Shown here: piece by piece, positions 14,401 through 29,100 of the stretch
Layout: each line of letters begins with the position of its first letter
How positions within the stretch are numbered: the stretch's first letter is position 1
Assembly: GCA_029582155.1 (NCBI GenBank)
Contig: CM055903.1
Coordinates: forward strand, 42,299,769 to 42,363,768
Source of the DNA: Panopea generosa
Taxonomy: Eukaryota; Mollusca; Bivalvia; Adapedonta; Hiatellidae
Length of the DNA stretch: 64,000 nucleotides
Reading direction: 5' to 3'
Made by a program: the position numbers and the translations under genes
Notes under the pieces: model-generated
What the model saw: only the letters and a program-made list of their open reading frames with translations
The model's database searches: none
What the model was told of the DNA's origin: nothing

Positions 14401-17400
14401 GAACAGTAATTATATATTAGTATGCTACAGGTAAATTGTAGTGATCTGGAACAGTAATTATTATATAAGTATGCTACAGGTTAATTGTAGTGATCTGGAA
14501 CAATAATAATTGTATAAGTATGCTACAGGTTAATTGTAGTGATCTGGAACAGCAATTATTATATTCGTAAATTACAGGTTAATTGTAGTGATCTTGAACA
14601 GTAATTATTATATGAGTATGCTACAGGTTAATTGTAGTGATCTGGAACAGTCATTATTATATAAGTATGCTACAGGTTAATTGTAGTGATCAGGAACAGT
14701 AATTATTATATCAGTGCATTACAGGTCAATTGTAGTGATTTAGAGCAGTAATTATCATATAAGTATGGTACAGGTGAATTTTAGTGATTTGAAACAGTAA
14801 TTATTATATAAGTATGCTACAGGTTAATTGTAGTGATCTGGAACAGCAATTATTATATGAGTATGCTGCAGGTTAATTTTAGTGATCTGGAACAGTAATT
14901 ATTGTATAAGAATGCTACAGGTTAATTGTAGTGGTCTGGAACAGTAATTTTTGTATAAGTATGTTACAGGTCAATTTTAGTGATCTGGAACATTAATTAT
15001 TGTATAAGTACATTACAGGTTAATTGTAGTGATCTTGAATTGTAATTATTATATAAGTATGCAACAGGTTAATTGTAGTGATCTGGAACAGTAATTATTG
15101 TATAAGTATGTTGCAGGTTAATAGTGATCTAGAACAGTAATTATTATATTAGTAAGTTACAGGTTAACTGAAGTGATCTGGAACAGTAATTATTGTATAA
15201 GTATGTTACAGGTTAATTGTAGTGATCTTAAACAGTTATTACTGTATAAATATGTTACAGGTTAATTTTAGTGATCTTGAACAGAAATTATTGTTTAAGT
15301 ATGTTACAGTTAATTGTAGTGATCTGGAACAATTATTATTGTTTAAGTATGTAACAGGTTAATTGTAGTGATCTGGAACAGTTATTATTGTATAAATATG
15401 TTACAGGTTAATTGTAGAGTTATCTGGAACAGTAATTATTGTTTAAGTATGTAACAGTTTAGTTGTAGAGTTATCTGGAACAGTAATTATCATATAAGTA
15501 TGTTACAGGTTAATTTTAGTGATCTGGAACAGTAATTATTATATAAGTATGTTACAGTTTAATTGTAGTGATATGGAAAGTAATCATTATATAAATATAT
15601 TACAGGTTAACTGCGTATACACATACTATTTCAGTTTAACAAGTAGGAACAAATGTGGTTCTCCTACCCTTATTTGAACATAAAATAAAATAATATAAAA
15701 GCAATATATTGTAGCTGTATCGATTTTAGCAGTGAGATTTGATCTATATTTCAATGCGAGTATCATCTCATTACTTTTGTCCAGTAGTAGTTATAACAGC
15801 AACTGTAGAATATTAAGTCCTGATAAAGACTTGTTTCACTATTGTTAGTATCATTGTCACTTTTGGAATACAGATAACAAACAAAAAATGTCAACCGCCA
15901 TTGTGTAACCATGTTCCCATTTTAGCAAAATCCGCTTTTATAAATTTCACCAATTTAGATCTATAGACTTGTGGGTATTCAACTTGGACAATATACTTAT
16001 AACCATTATGACAACGTTTTTTTGTTCTGTATTCTAAAGTAAATAAACAAGTCTGCATGCTTGTCATTCACAGAAAGACCATATTAGAGAAATGAAACTA
16101 ACACTGTATTGCTAGTCAACTTCTGCTCTTCCAAAATATAATGAGAAAAGTAGCGGTCGTGTTTCATCCGAGAGAATATCTTATGTCCAGTGTAAACTTC
16201 CAAAATATTATATTCATACCAGACGTTGGATACTATCGCTCGTCGAAGAAAATTGTACTCATTAAATGAACAGCAATAAATAAAATATAAATATAATTTG
16301 TATTAAAGGTATCCATAACATATATATGGAATGTGTCAAATATGGTAATTATTTCATCAAAGCAATACTAATTCATCTAGGTTCTTGTTGTTTTGTTTTA
16401 GTTTAGTTTATATTAATACTTTTTAGCTTTTGAACCGCTCTCGAGTCCACTTCCTGAGTAGAACCAGTAATGAGTGTTGTTTTATGAGAGGCATCGGGTC
16501 GATCGGGGGATTGAACTCGCACCCTCTGGCGTGAGCGGCCAATACTTTATCCATTACATTACCACCCCGCTTTCTTCTGGTTAATTCCTTATTTTGTTTT
16601 GACCGTCCCATCATATCATCAGCACCGTTTTTATGTATTTGTGTATGGTCTGGCATTGTTAAGTGGACAAAAAAAAATATTTTGGCTTATTTAGCCAATT
16701 AGATGTTAACAAATATGTAAACAACAAGTTAAAGGGAATTTCCGGTTTATTTTTTTTTTTTTAGTTTTCCGAACCAGCAAGCGTCAGTGTTCCCAGAGAC
16801 TGATAGATTGACACATGCTAGCAAATTATATCTTCCGACGGTTGTAATATGTAAGTAGAGCTTGGTTCAGATGAGATAACACATTGACAATGCACAATCT
16901 GTTACCTGTATCGAGAAAGTGACAGATGTCTGTGTCGCTGTGTCTGATGCCTTTACCAGTGGCAATGATGGAATTGCTGGCATTGTTAGGAAGAAGTCTG
17001 AAGCATCCTGTATAAAATATGATACAATTTTATTATGAATATAAAAATATATACACGTTTTTTTTTCTTTTTGCTGTTTTTGCTTGAACAAATACTTTGA
17101 ATATTAAGTTTAGTTAAATTCTTGCAAAAATCGATAAGAAAAAAAAAATCGGATTCCTATAGTATTCCTACGTAAAAATCAGTCCCATTACATTACATGT
17201 ATAGATAATTTTTCTTTTCTCTAAACTTTCAAATAAGAACAAATCTGACTGTTTCATGAAATTTGAAAATATATATCTTTAACTGTTTGGGTCCTTCTTA
17301 TTCCCGATTATTAAACCAGATCATTATAACTCTGAGGATCTTTGACCCAATCATGCTTCTACGAAAATGTTAAAAATATTAATTGTATTTAAAACGATAG

Positions 17401-20400
17401 TATCATTGTCTATAAAATAATTACATGCGACCCTTTAATGATCCCTAAGGTAGGGTTATTTTTTAGAGAATGTTTAAGCCTTTGAACGTTTTACTATTTA
17501 GGTAATGGCAGCCATTTTGAAATTTAGATTGAAAACACAACAATCATCTGTTTGGCGCTTGGTGTTTGTTCAGAAATGTTTGATAATTCAAAGGTCATTG
17601 CATATATGTATTTATAAGCTTGTCTAAGATTACACGATGATATAAGTACTGTGTGTGTTTGATTAAGATAAAATTATACAAACAGATGCTAGAGTGCACA
17701 CATAATCAAATGATGATTCATGCGCCACACCTCCTAATTGGTTTATTTAAGAATGTTTTCTTGATAAGGTTGTTATAATAATGCTGCGTAAGATTTTATA
17801 AACCAAATTGTAGTGATGCTTATATGATTATATTCTTTATCCTAACACATTTTAACATAGTGTTATAGCATTGTTTTCTTTAATACAATTTATGAAACAC
17901 AACGTACTACTAGAAGATTTTTTGCGTGGAATGTCACACTTGTTACCACACCATTATGTACAAACTGGGACGGGTTCTCTACAAGTTGGGGGCACTGGCT
18001 CTTCTGTAAAGCAAGATAGGGTCAAGTTTCAAAAAAGATAATACGTTAAATTTTGAAATCATTTTTGTACTATAATATCATCTAAGCATGTTTTAGTTTT
18101 ATTTCATGGATAATGTATCTTCATTTTACCACACGTACTAATAGTCACACTGATCTTTGTAATATCTAAAGAAAACAAAAAAGTAAATGGTCAATTAAAA
18201 AATCGTACTTTAGCAAAATAGTATATACAAAACCTACAAACCACATTTAAAGAATACAACGTTAAATAAAATTGTGATAAATATAAAATTAAGTCCTATT
18301 GTTGCCTTTGTAATAACATAAAATACACTCTAACTACATTGCCTGGATGACAATAATTATAACATGTGCCTTAACTTTATAGTCTAGAAGACACACACTG
18401 TGTGTTCTGTTAACAGTAGTCACATTATATCTTATGTAATATTACCAATTAAGGTAACACAAGTTACATTATTACCTGCGTAATTCTAACACCTGCACTA
18501 TGGCTTCATTGTCCAGGTGACACATACTGTGTGTCCTGTAAACACCAGTTATATTATATCTTCTGTAACATTACCAATTAAGGTAAACACCACTGATAAC
18601 ACAAGTTACATTATTACCTGTGTAATACTAAGACCGGCACTCTGGCTACATTGTCCTAGAGACACACACTGGTTGTTCTGTAAACACCATTGACAATCAG
18701 ATCCAGTAGTGTTTATACATTCGCCGCATCTGTATCAGAAAATAATATTTAATAGACTCTGTAAATGAAATATTCCACATCTGATTCAGCACATTGTAAT
18801 TTTAATGAGACCTTCGAAGAACTTGAAATCAGGAATCATTGTATTTTCCCGATACCATTGTTGATTTTTTAATGTTTTCATCTAAATCATATCTCAAAAC
18901 TTACTATCCATGCAATCAATTACACTTCACATATGTGTGTTCACTACCAAAGTACCAGAGAATAGACTATTTAAGTGTACAACAATTATGACCCCATTTG
19001 TTGGAAAATGTGGTTGTTTCTTTTAGTAAATATTCGTCTCTCAGTGACTTCTAGCCTTGCATTAATGTTTATTTACTACTATTAACTGTACTAGCTGGAA
19101 AAGTGTGATAACTCTGTTTAGATTTTATGCAGACTTATACCGCCTTTTATGTTAAAAATTGTGATTGTTTCTTTGCATCAATGTATATTTATTACCATTA
19201 ACTAGACTTGCGGGAAAATTGAGGTAACTCTATGTAGATTTAAGAGGGAATTATGTCTTCATTCATACATAAAGTTGTGTTGTTTTTTTTTTTCATTTTT
19301 AGGAAGCTCATATCAGTAACTACTAGCCATAAATCAATAACATTTCACGTGTATGTTCGTCAACATAAAACTTGTTTTATGACCTCCACTTTAATACTTG
19401 TTTGAAATGTGTTCTATAACAAATTACCTTCTCAGTAGAACTAACTACTACACATACAACAATAACACGATTAAGTGATATCATTTATTTGAATAAGTGA
19501 TATAACCTATTTGACAGGAATTTAACAATGATATAAAATGTATATTTGTTGAGAATAAAATAGAAATATTAAATGTATTGTAAAAATATTGCGTAAATAT
19601 TTGTTATATTATAAATATTATTCTGAATGTAGAATATATATTGCTTTATTCTTTAATCATTTAATCAAACAAAACAATTTGTTTTGGCACCTGAACCATT
19701 TTCATCATATATCTGCTGAATCATTTTGAGCATATATTTACTGCTGGATCATTTTCAGGAAGCTTTCTTTTTTTCTTGCTCGATATATTGAATAAGTGAT
19801 ATCACCTATTCAAAACGAATAATATGTCCTATTCTAATAAGTGATATCATTTATTCGTTCTGAATAGGTGATATCACTTATTGGAATAGTGATGTCAACT
19901 ACTCGAATAAGCAATATAACTTGTTCATTTCATATACGTGATATCACCTATTCAATTAGTGATATCACGTTTTCGAACAAGTAATATCACTTGTTCATTT
20001 CGAATGAGTGATATTACTAATTCGAACAAATGATATCACTAATTATAGTTCAAATATAGAAAGCTCATATCTCATTTTCACCATTCATATATTAGTGAAA
20101 CATTCCATGTGCCATTTTCATTTAAATATGACTGGGATAATAAGTTGATTGAAGGTAACAGTAAGGCCAATATAGATCTAGTACTTTGAAAATATAGTTC
20201 ACTTATTATAACACGCTTATATGTATATAATCTCAGAAACTACTAATCATACATTAATGAGACACCTACACTGTCATAAAGGGGACAAGTAGAATAGTTT
20301 TTGCATAACGGATATGGATTTCCTAGTATTTTTACCGGGTTACTAATTTTAATCTTACGCGCGCTCAGCATATCCTGTTGCGACGTTTGAACAATTTATG

Positions 20401-23400
20401 ACGTGACGTATTAAAAATCATATGACGTCATATATCTTATTTAACCTCTAGAAAGCCATTGTTGTAAAAATAATAATATAAATGAGGCTATAATTTAAAA
20501 TAAATATTCGATGTGTTTAATTAGCAAAAAAAAACACCTAAAGATTCTATCCGAACCTCCAACTCATGTTATACGTGTGTTCAGTATTATATCAGAAAAT
20601 ACTCATAAAAACAAGTGACATTATCTTATGTGTTTTTGTTAGCATTATATACCTTTTAATACATATAAAATTGGGTTAGAATGTCTTATTTCAGTAACCA
20701 CTTGTTATACTACACTGGAAGATTGATACAGGCTTTCTGCTATTGTTTTTTATCTAAATTCATCGATATTTGAGTCTGAGATTTAGACTCCGACTCAAAT
20801 GATCAGAAATTGCTACATTTATTTACATAAACAAGCAGTTTTGATGCTTTTTTAACGAAACATGTTACATTATCACAATTATTACCCATAGCTAGGTATG
20901 TTTAGAGGGTTTTATAAAATTGTTAGATTTTCATTTACCTTTATAATCAGTTCTGTCATACTTACTTGTTGTAATGTCCACATGCATAGAACAGAAATGA
21001 AGATGACGCCAGAAAGACGTCATTTACCCATAATTCCAAAGTGGCTTCTGTGTGTGCTGTAAAGGATTATTCCAATTATATTGTAAGCGTGTAACAATCA
21101 AAATGAAACTGACAGCTGTTTCAATTTTAATATAACTTGGGCACAATGTACCGTAAGAGTAGTAATTATTAGCTTTGCATCAGAGGAAACTTCACATAAT
21201 TATTATGTCTTTACTACTATTAAAGGTATTAAAAAGGAAAACTAAAATAACTTCGTTTTGATTTTAAGCAGAATAATGGTCCATGTTTACTTTAAAATTG
21301 TCTAAAAGGTTTTTCAGTTTTCTCAGTTTAGCTACTAGCTACACTAACGAAACTCAACATGTGTATTCGTTATTAATAATGGGACTCAATGGGGTTAAGT
21401 GAAACAACTCCATTTTGATTATCGGGAAAGCAACAGCCCCTTTGTACTCGTACTTTGTACTTGTCATACAACAATGAAACTCAACATGTGTTTTCACTAT
21501 TAATAATGGGACGCAAGGTGTTAAGTGAAACAACTCCATTTTGATTATCGGGAAAGCAACAGCCCCTTTGTACTAGTACTTTGTACTTGTCATACAACAA
21601 TGAAACTCAACATGTGTTTTCACTATTAATAATGGGACGCAAGGTGTTAAGTGAAACAACTCCATTTTGATTATCGGGAAAGCAACAGCCCCTTTGTACT
21701 CGTACTTTGTACTAGTCATACAACAATGAAACTCAACATGTGTATTCACTATTAATAATGGGACTCAAGGGGTTAAGTGAAACAACTCCATTTTGATTAT
21801 CGGGAAAGCAACAGCCCCTTTGTACTTTGCACTTGTCATACAACAATGAAACTTCACATGTGTCTTTAAAGAGACTCAAGGAGACATGCGAAACAATTTT
21901 AATTTGATTTAAGAGAGAACAACATTCCCTTTATGCATAGAAAATTTAGGTAAAGTTTATACATAGTTTTAAGTAAGAAAACATTTCAGTAACTACTAGC
22001 CATACAGCAATGAAATATCGCAAATTTTCCACAACCATTAACAGTTTCAGGAAAAATTAGTGTTCCTTTCATATTTATAATTTTGATTAAATACATTAGA
22101 AAGCTCTTATCTCCCAAAATGCTACAGGGATTTAATTGGAAATGAACTGATGTGTTCATTATCACAGTAAAATAAAATATCATAAGGATAATCGCCATAA
22201 TCATTACATACATCTTCTAAGAATTATATCACTACTCATATTTAAGAACTGGGATATATTTTTATCCATATTATCGTCAAGTTTTAGGCTTCCGATAGCT
22301 GTTGTTTTGCAACAATCTGTCAAAAGTCGTGCCTGGTGTCTTCCGACTTATTCTTGTTTTATGTTTTTGTTGCAGTTTTATAGCAAACTCATACTTTTCT
22401 AGATAGACTTACATGTCTACGTCAATGAGACTTCAATATGTATTCAATATGACCAATGAAACTCAGGGAGGCAAACGAGGTAAAAAGCTTTTATTTTCAT
22501 TAGGCATTAGGAAAATAGAATAATTAGAAACTTTGATAATTTTCTCTCTTTTTGGGGCAAACGAATATTATGACTTAAATATCAGTAACTTATGTTCATT
22601 ATCAATAATATTTTACAAATGTATATATCATGGTCAGCTAGCTTATGCCTAAATTTCCAGTGATAACTTGTAAAAGATCAGAATATTTGCGGTCACTGTG
22701 TATTGGATAAAGAGCCATTTAGAACAGAGTTCATAACGTCGAGTCGATTCTCTTTTTCGACAGCTCTTGTTCATTCAATAAACAATCTGTTAAAACAAAT
22801 AAGAAGCATACTTTCTTTTATAATTGCCGTTAAGGATCAATTTCTACTTACAAGCCACAGTTGGTGAGCTACAGATTATATAGTTGTCAATTCTTGATGC
22901 ATTTGTTATACCAATATCTGTGGCTCCATTCTTATATATGCATTTGTATTCGTCCCCATCTTGCTTAGAAGGAAAGTTGTTAACAGTCAGTCGTATCTGT
23001 AAAAATAACAAACGCAAAGTCATTGTGAATAGAAATCATCTCATTATAAAACGATGTATGTGTTTTATTAATACGTTGGTATCTATAAATATTGAATCGA
23101 TATATTCCTATAAGTTGTAAACAGTCGGGCATGAATCTATCATACCAGACATAATTACAATGCAAACGAAATACACTACTGAAGAATTCACTACAACAAT
23201 AGAAATGGTCTCAGTCACAGCTTATATAATATGATGCTTAACTGGGATGCGTTCAGCACCTTTAAATATATCTAATCTGTTTATAACCGCAAACAGTGAC
23301 CAAATAAAGTAAACGGAAAACGGATTACAACGGGTTGAAGTAAACTCAATTGATCATTAAGTGATTAAACACAAGCAAACATTTTTTGGAGGTGTCGGCA

Positions 23401-25887
23401 AATAAATTAAACGTTTAAGCGAACTGAACACATATCACATTACACATCTGGAAGGTAGTGACACTTCGCATACCTATGATGATGTCTCACATGAGCAGGT
23501 AAATGTTATCTATTCAAGACTATTCAAACTCCTTAACCGCTATTTAAAGAACAGACATGTGAACTTGACAGTTTCACGTTTCGCCAGTAAGTTCGTTTAC
23601 TTGATAACTGTGTACACTACTTCATCGAATGTCTTAATTAAAGAGAAATTAAAGTCACTAATTCAAAAATATTCGTATCAGAGAAGATATTACATATATA
23701 CACTATAGCTTCATTCGCGCTTGTATTTTTCTTATATATTTTAGAATTAACCTGTTTAATATTAGAACTTTCTAAGAAGTTCGCGTGAACATTTTTTATT
23801 GCTTTTATATAATATCATTATTCGATACATTGGTTCCGTGCGTATACAAATTACTGATATTCTTAAAGAGAGTGTAAAACACTTGTCTTTATTGTTTAGG
23901 AAGGGCTTTAAGCTAAGGTTTTCGACAAAAACCACGAGCTAATGTCTCAGACTACTGCCATTTAATGCATTTAATAATACACTAAGATTTCTTGACAATA
24001 TAGTAATAAAGAGAATTCATTATGAAAACAATTACCTATTTGTTATTGTTGTTTAACAATTCGTTTAACAATCTGTGTAGTAAATTATTAAACAGTAACT
24101 GGAGTTTCTTTTTTTTAATAGGCAACTTTTATTATGCTATATGTTAATCATTGTTTTAAACGAAAATAACATACAAAAAGCAAATGTTCTATGTTCTAGC
24201 GCTACATGATGTTCAATTATTTACATGTACTTGTTTTGGTTCGGCATTGATCGGCAGTCCATTGGTATCCAATGAAATGGTAACACAATCGCCTTGCGAT
24301 GATAGCCAATGGTTTAGTTCTGAGGAGCAATCTGTTCTTCTGCTACTCCTATATGTTTCAATTTAGGAAGTATTTAATTGAAAGAATTGAAATTTGTAAC
24401 TACCAATAGATGTTCAAATGATACAGCAATTAAAACAGCACAAAAGAAAGCACAACATAATCAACATACAGAAAAATCATATTAAATACAATACATGCAT
24501 GCAGAAAAACTAACGACCTGTGTAAACGCTTTGGAACCGTTAGTAAGATTTATGTAAATGTAAAACCCAAATTTGTAAACAATAATGTTACACATAATTG
24601 CAAGCATTTATGATTTATTTTCAAGAAATGTGAGGGTATGAGTGAAGGGTTGCGTGTTTTCAACTTCTCGGCATATAAAGAAGTAAAGATGATACATTGG
24701 TATTCACCACGGCGTATAAAGATTATTTGTGATAATTAGGTGTTCTTCACCACGGCGTATAAAGAAATAATAGTGATAACTATATTTACATCACCACGGC
24801 TTACACTAGAGTATTTGTGATGACATCTTACTAAGCAGTATTGGTGTACATGTGATGATCTCCACCACGGTTTACTAAGCATTAATGATGAAAATATGCT
24901 GTTCAAAACCAGAGCTTGTTTACAACTATTGGTTATAATGTAGCGTTTTCTTAACCATATTTATTTTACTTTGATTGCGAACTTTATACAAATTACGCTC
25001 GAAGTATTCCTGAGTAGAACCAGTTTTAAGCTAATGCGGGAAAGTGTCTTGCTCAAGGACACTACACATGACCGTTGGGATTATCGAACCCACGACCCTC
25101 CAATCATGGGCTCAGTGCTCTATAATTGGACCACGCAAGCCGCAAACTACTAAGCCCTATTGGTGGTGTTTTGTTGATAAACACCATAGTTAACTAAACT
25201 CTGCTGGTGATAATATGGTGTTTACTAAGTACTATATAGTGACCATTTGTTGTTCACCACCATGACTTTCAAACGAATATTCGTTATATATTTGTATTCC
25301 CACCAACAGCTTACTAATGAATATTTGTGATACAGTTGTGTCCATCACGAACAAATGTATATTGGCGAACAATTATTTTTCTCGAACACTGCTTACAAAG
25401 GATTATTTTTGATATATTGGTGGTTACCTGGGTTAACATATATTCTGAGATAATAATAAGGCTGACAAATATTATAAAAACTAGATTTACCTTTGTTTAT
25501 AAACACACCACCCACACAATGGGTTTCTACCAACGATAGTTCCCGCACATGTTGTATATTCTGAACAGTTTGTATTTGAATACTTCAATAACTAAATACG
25601 ATACAAAAGATGTTAGTCATAAATTTACTTTTAAAATCTAACATAAAATTATTGATTGTTCTTAAACAAACATCATCTCTTTCATTTCGTTTACATTTGC
25701 ACATTATTTTATTTATCAGGCATAGTTGATTTTAAACCTTCTTTAATATTTGTGAATTAAGCTATTGTACTCGTCTCGGCGTGGAGTCGTCGTTGTATTC
25801 TGGTCAATATGACGGACATTATCAATGAAACTTCATGGGTGTGTTCAGTAACATAAAGGGGCAAATGGGCCCAGCGGTATTACTCCA

Positions 25888-25944
<57 letters not shown>

Positions 25945-26123
25945 TCTCGCTCGCACGCACGCAAAAATTCATGCGATCAAAATACACAATTAATTTCTTA
26001 ATGTCTTCTGTATATGTTAAAAATTTGACACACGTTTAAAATTACTACAGTTGGAGATCGTTGTCTGCATGATTTAAGTAAATAGTTTAGTTCATGTATT
26101 AAATTAATGACATACATAATATA

Positions 26124-26191
<68 letters not shown>

Positions 26192-29100
26192 TCCATTATT
26201 ATATTCTGAGCGTTTTTTTGTACTTTTTGTATCGGTATTAAGGAGTTTGTGGGATGGGAAGGCCCTCTAGCGGATGCCCCAACACCCCAGGGAAATTTGG
26301 TATTTAAAACGTCAATCAAATGCTGCACTCTAGCGGCGGTGGTGGGGTTAAGATTAAAAATGGTATTCTCTGACGCTAATCCTTATGATGATCAATTGTA
26401 TTACCACCTGCGCACCCACCCCCACCCCCCCCCCCCCACACACAATATTGCTTTAATCCGTGACAGGTTTGGTGGATAAAGCAAGCTATGCATCCATATG
26501 GCTCGGTATAATTCTTTGAGAAAATACACTGTACCATATTATACTATTTTTTGTCATTCAGCCGAAACTTATCTGTAGATGGATGATATATCTTCCCATT
26601 GGTGAAATACGGTACCAAGTGTATATAAAGGCATTTGGTACCTTCTTGCACCAATGGGACGATATATTTGTGTTTATGCAATGCTGTTATTGAATACACC
26701 TTAGAGAAGAATGCTTATTAACAAGTACTTGGTATTGAATAACGTGTCAATGTAAAATGAATGACAGCCAGTATTACGCATAATAATACAATACTCCCAC
26801 AATATATTTTGAATATATTGAATAGATATGTACACGAATGGCGCAAATTTAAACAAATATATATTTTTTTATATTTATGTTTACTGTCATGCCGACGTTA
26901 AATGCAATTTATTTGATTTGATTTAAAATGCAAACACAAAATGTTTAACACTTATATGATTTTAAATATCTTTTATAACGATTGTGTTGTTGATTATTTC
27001 CTTACTAGAATTATACTTATTCCAAAGTTAAATATCAATGAAATATGTATAATGCAATGTCATTTTACATTAGGCGACGCCAGGAATGGCGTTTTTACAT
27101 CCTGGGGTAACTGTAACTTTTGAGGATGATAAAATAATAAGTAATGAACATGTCTTAATAATAAACACTTTTTTGTGTTTGTGAGATGTTACATTTTATA
27201 GCTTTTTTATATAATTTTATAAATGAAATGGGCCAAATGTGACCAACAATGTACCTAATTATAAATAGACAGGTCAACACTACATTGTATAAAACAGAAC
27301 GTTCATTATGAAAAAATCAATGAAACCAAAAATACAATTAAGAAACTTTGCTTGCTTGGCTCAACAATTTTTGATGGCATTATTAGTTTTAGAATATTTA
27401 CCTTTTTACTTGTCATTACAAAGTAGTTGTCGTTCTTCTGAGCAATCGCTCGAACAGAAAACCCCGGAGGCACATGCTGTGTTTCATATAGTTCCAAATT
27501 CTTACCAACGCCAAGGTAGTTCAACTAAACATTGGTACATACATGTACAATCATATTAGTGTTGAGTATACCGGTGTATGTGATGAACTTTAAAATACGT
27601 GCGTGCGTGATACTTGTTTTAAGTGTAACAAATTACCAATAAGAGATTTATCTAAATAAAAGAAAAAAAAGTTAAACTTTATAATTTTTATTTGATATTT
27701 TTCTCATTCGTCATTTTATGCTGTACATAGGCAATAACTACAAAAATGATTCTAATATGGAATGATATCCAAACAATAAAACACACAATACTTACGTAGA
27801 ACCACCATCCTTCCGAAATTATCTGGCAATCTTTCTCGCATGAAGTTTAAGAGCGAGCAGAGCTCGAAACTACCACCTTAGCGGTGAGTGGTAAGTGATT
27901 TTGAGACGACGCCTCAGACCACTCGGCATCGTAGAACAATTATAACAATCAGTTCATATTAAGAACAATACAGTTTCATACGAGAATGATATAAAATATT
28001 TGATATGGAAACCATATCTTTCACAATTATTTTTCCTTTATACAATTTAGCTAGGTCAAGTGTTCCAATTTTCTGCACTACATTTAAACGGATTAACTTT
28101 ATATCTATCTCATTTATATCCATAGAACTTTACTCATAACCTTAAGTGTTTTTACAACAGTTAAACTAACAATAACCAATTAAGTAAAATGATGTTTAAT
28201 TGATGTCAATCTATATTGAACTCTACTCATTACCTAATGTGTTTTTTCAACAGTTGAACGAACAACAACCAATTAGGAAAAATTATGTTTGATTGATATT
28301 AATCTATATTGAACTCTACCTATAACCGTTAGTGTTTTACAACAGTTAATCTAACAATAACCAATTAAGAAAAAGGATGTTTAATTGATATTAATTTATA
28401 TTGAACTCTACGCATAACTTTAAGTGTTGCTGCAAAATTTGAACTGAAAATAACCTATTAAATAAAAGTATGTTTAATTGATATTAATTCTTATTAAACT
28501 CTACTCATAATCTTAAGTGCTTTTACAACAGTTGAACTAACAATAACCAACAACTATAAAGGTAAAATGTTGTAATACATTTCAGCATGTGTACCATTTA
28601 CACTGTTTTATTAATTATAATAGAATTGTCAATATTCCCAGAAAGTGCTTTATTGGAATATACGTATTCAAAATTATAGGAAATGGAATTTCAGATTCAT
28701 CCATTAATTAAAGTAAAATTATGATACCTTTATAATACTTCCTGATGATGTACCAGCGTGTATGTCCACCTTGACTCCATCAACTACTCCACCGTACATA
28801 GTGGTTATGTAGCCATTGTCTGATGCCAGGGTGTAGACGGCTATCATGTTGAACGGTGTCTCCCCGATTACATAGCGGAATGTTAAAAGTACAGTGTCAC
28901 ATGTAACGTCAGCTTCACTATGCAGCTGTAATAATAATATAAATATATTAAACAGACGATACTTAAATAAAGATATGTCTTTTTTACTTAATTAAGGAGG
29001 AATATACCTTTTAAATTATTTTCGAAATCAGTGAAATATTTGGTATGTAATGAAACTAAAAGTAATTTCCAATTTGAATATGCTTTTTTTCTTATGACGT

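Larger units (their letters stand above)
18900..22650. repeat. Old satellite spread over plexin introns 7 and 6, with a homogenised core
   Basis: Phrases such as AACTACTAGCCAT, CAATGAAACT and TGTGTTCAC recur at intervals near 18940, 19065, 19320, 20240, 21340, 21990 and 22430. Four nearly identical units of about 122 bp lie at 21346-21860, with landmarks GTGAAACAACTCCATTTTGA and TTATCGGGAAAGCAACAGCC. Exon 7 (20966-21056) is embedded in this stretch, so the repeats flank a coding exon. Confidence 0.65.

Noticed and set aside
25998..26328. Arg-Glu repeat peptides on the minus strand
   Set aside because: They are translations of the (CT)n microsatellite.
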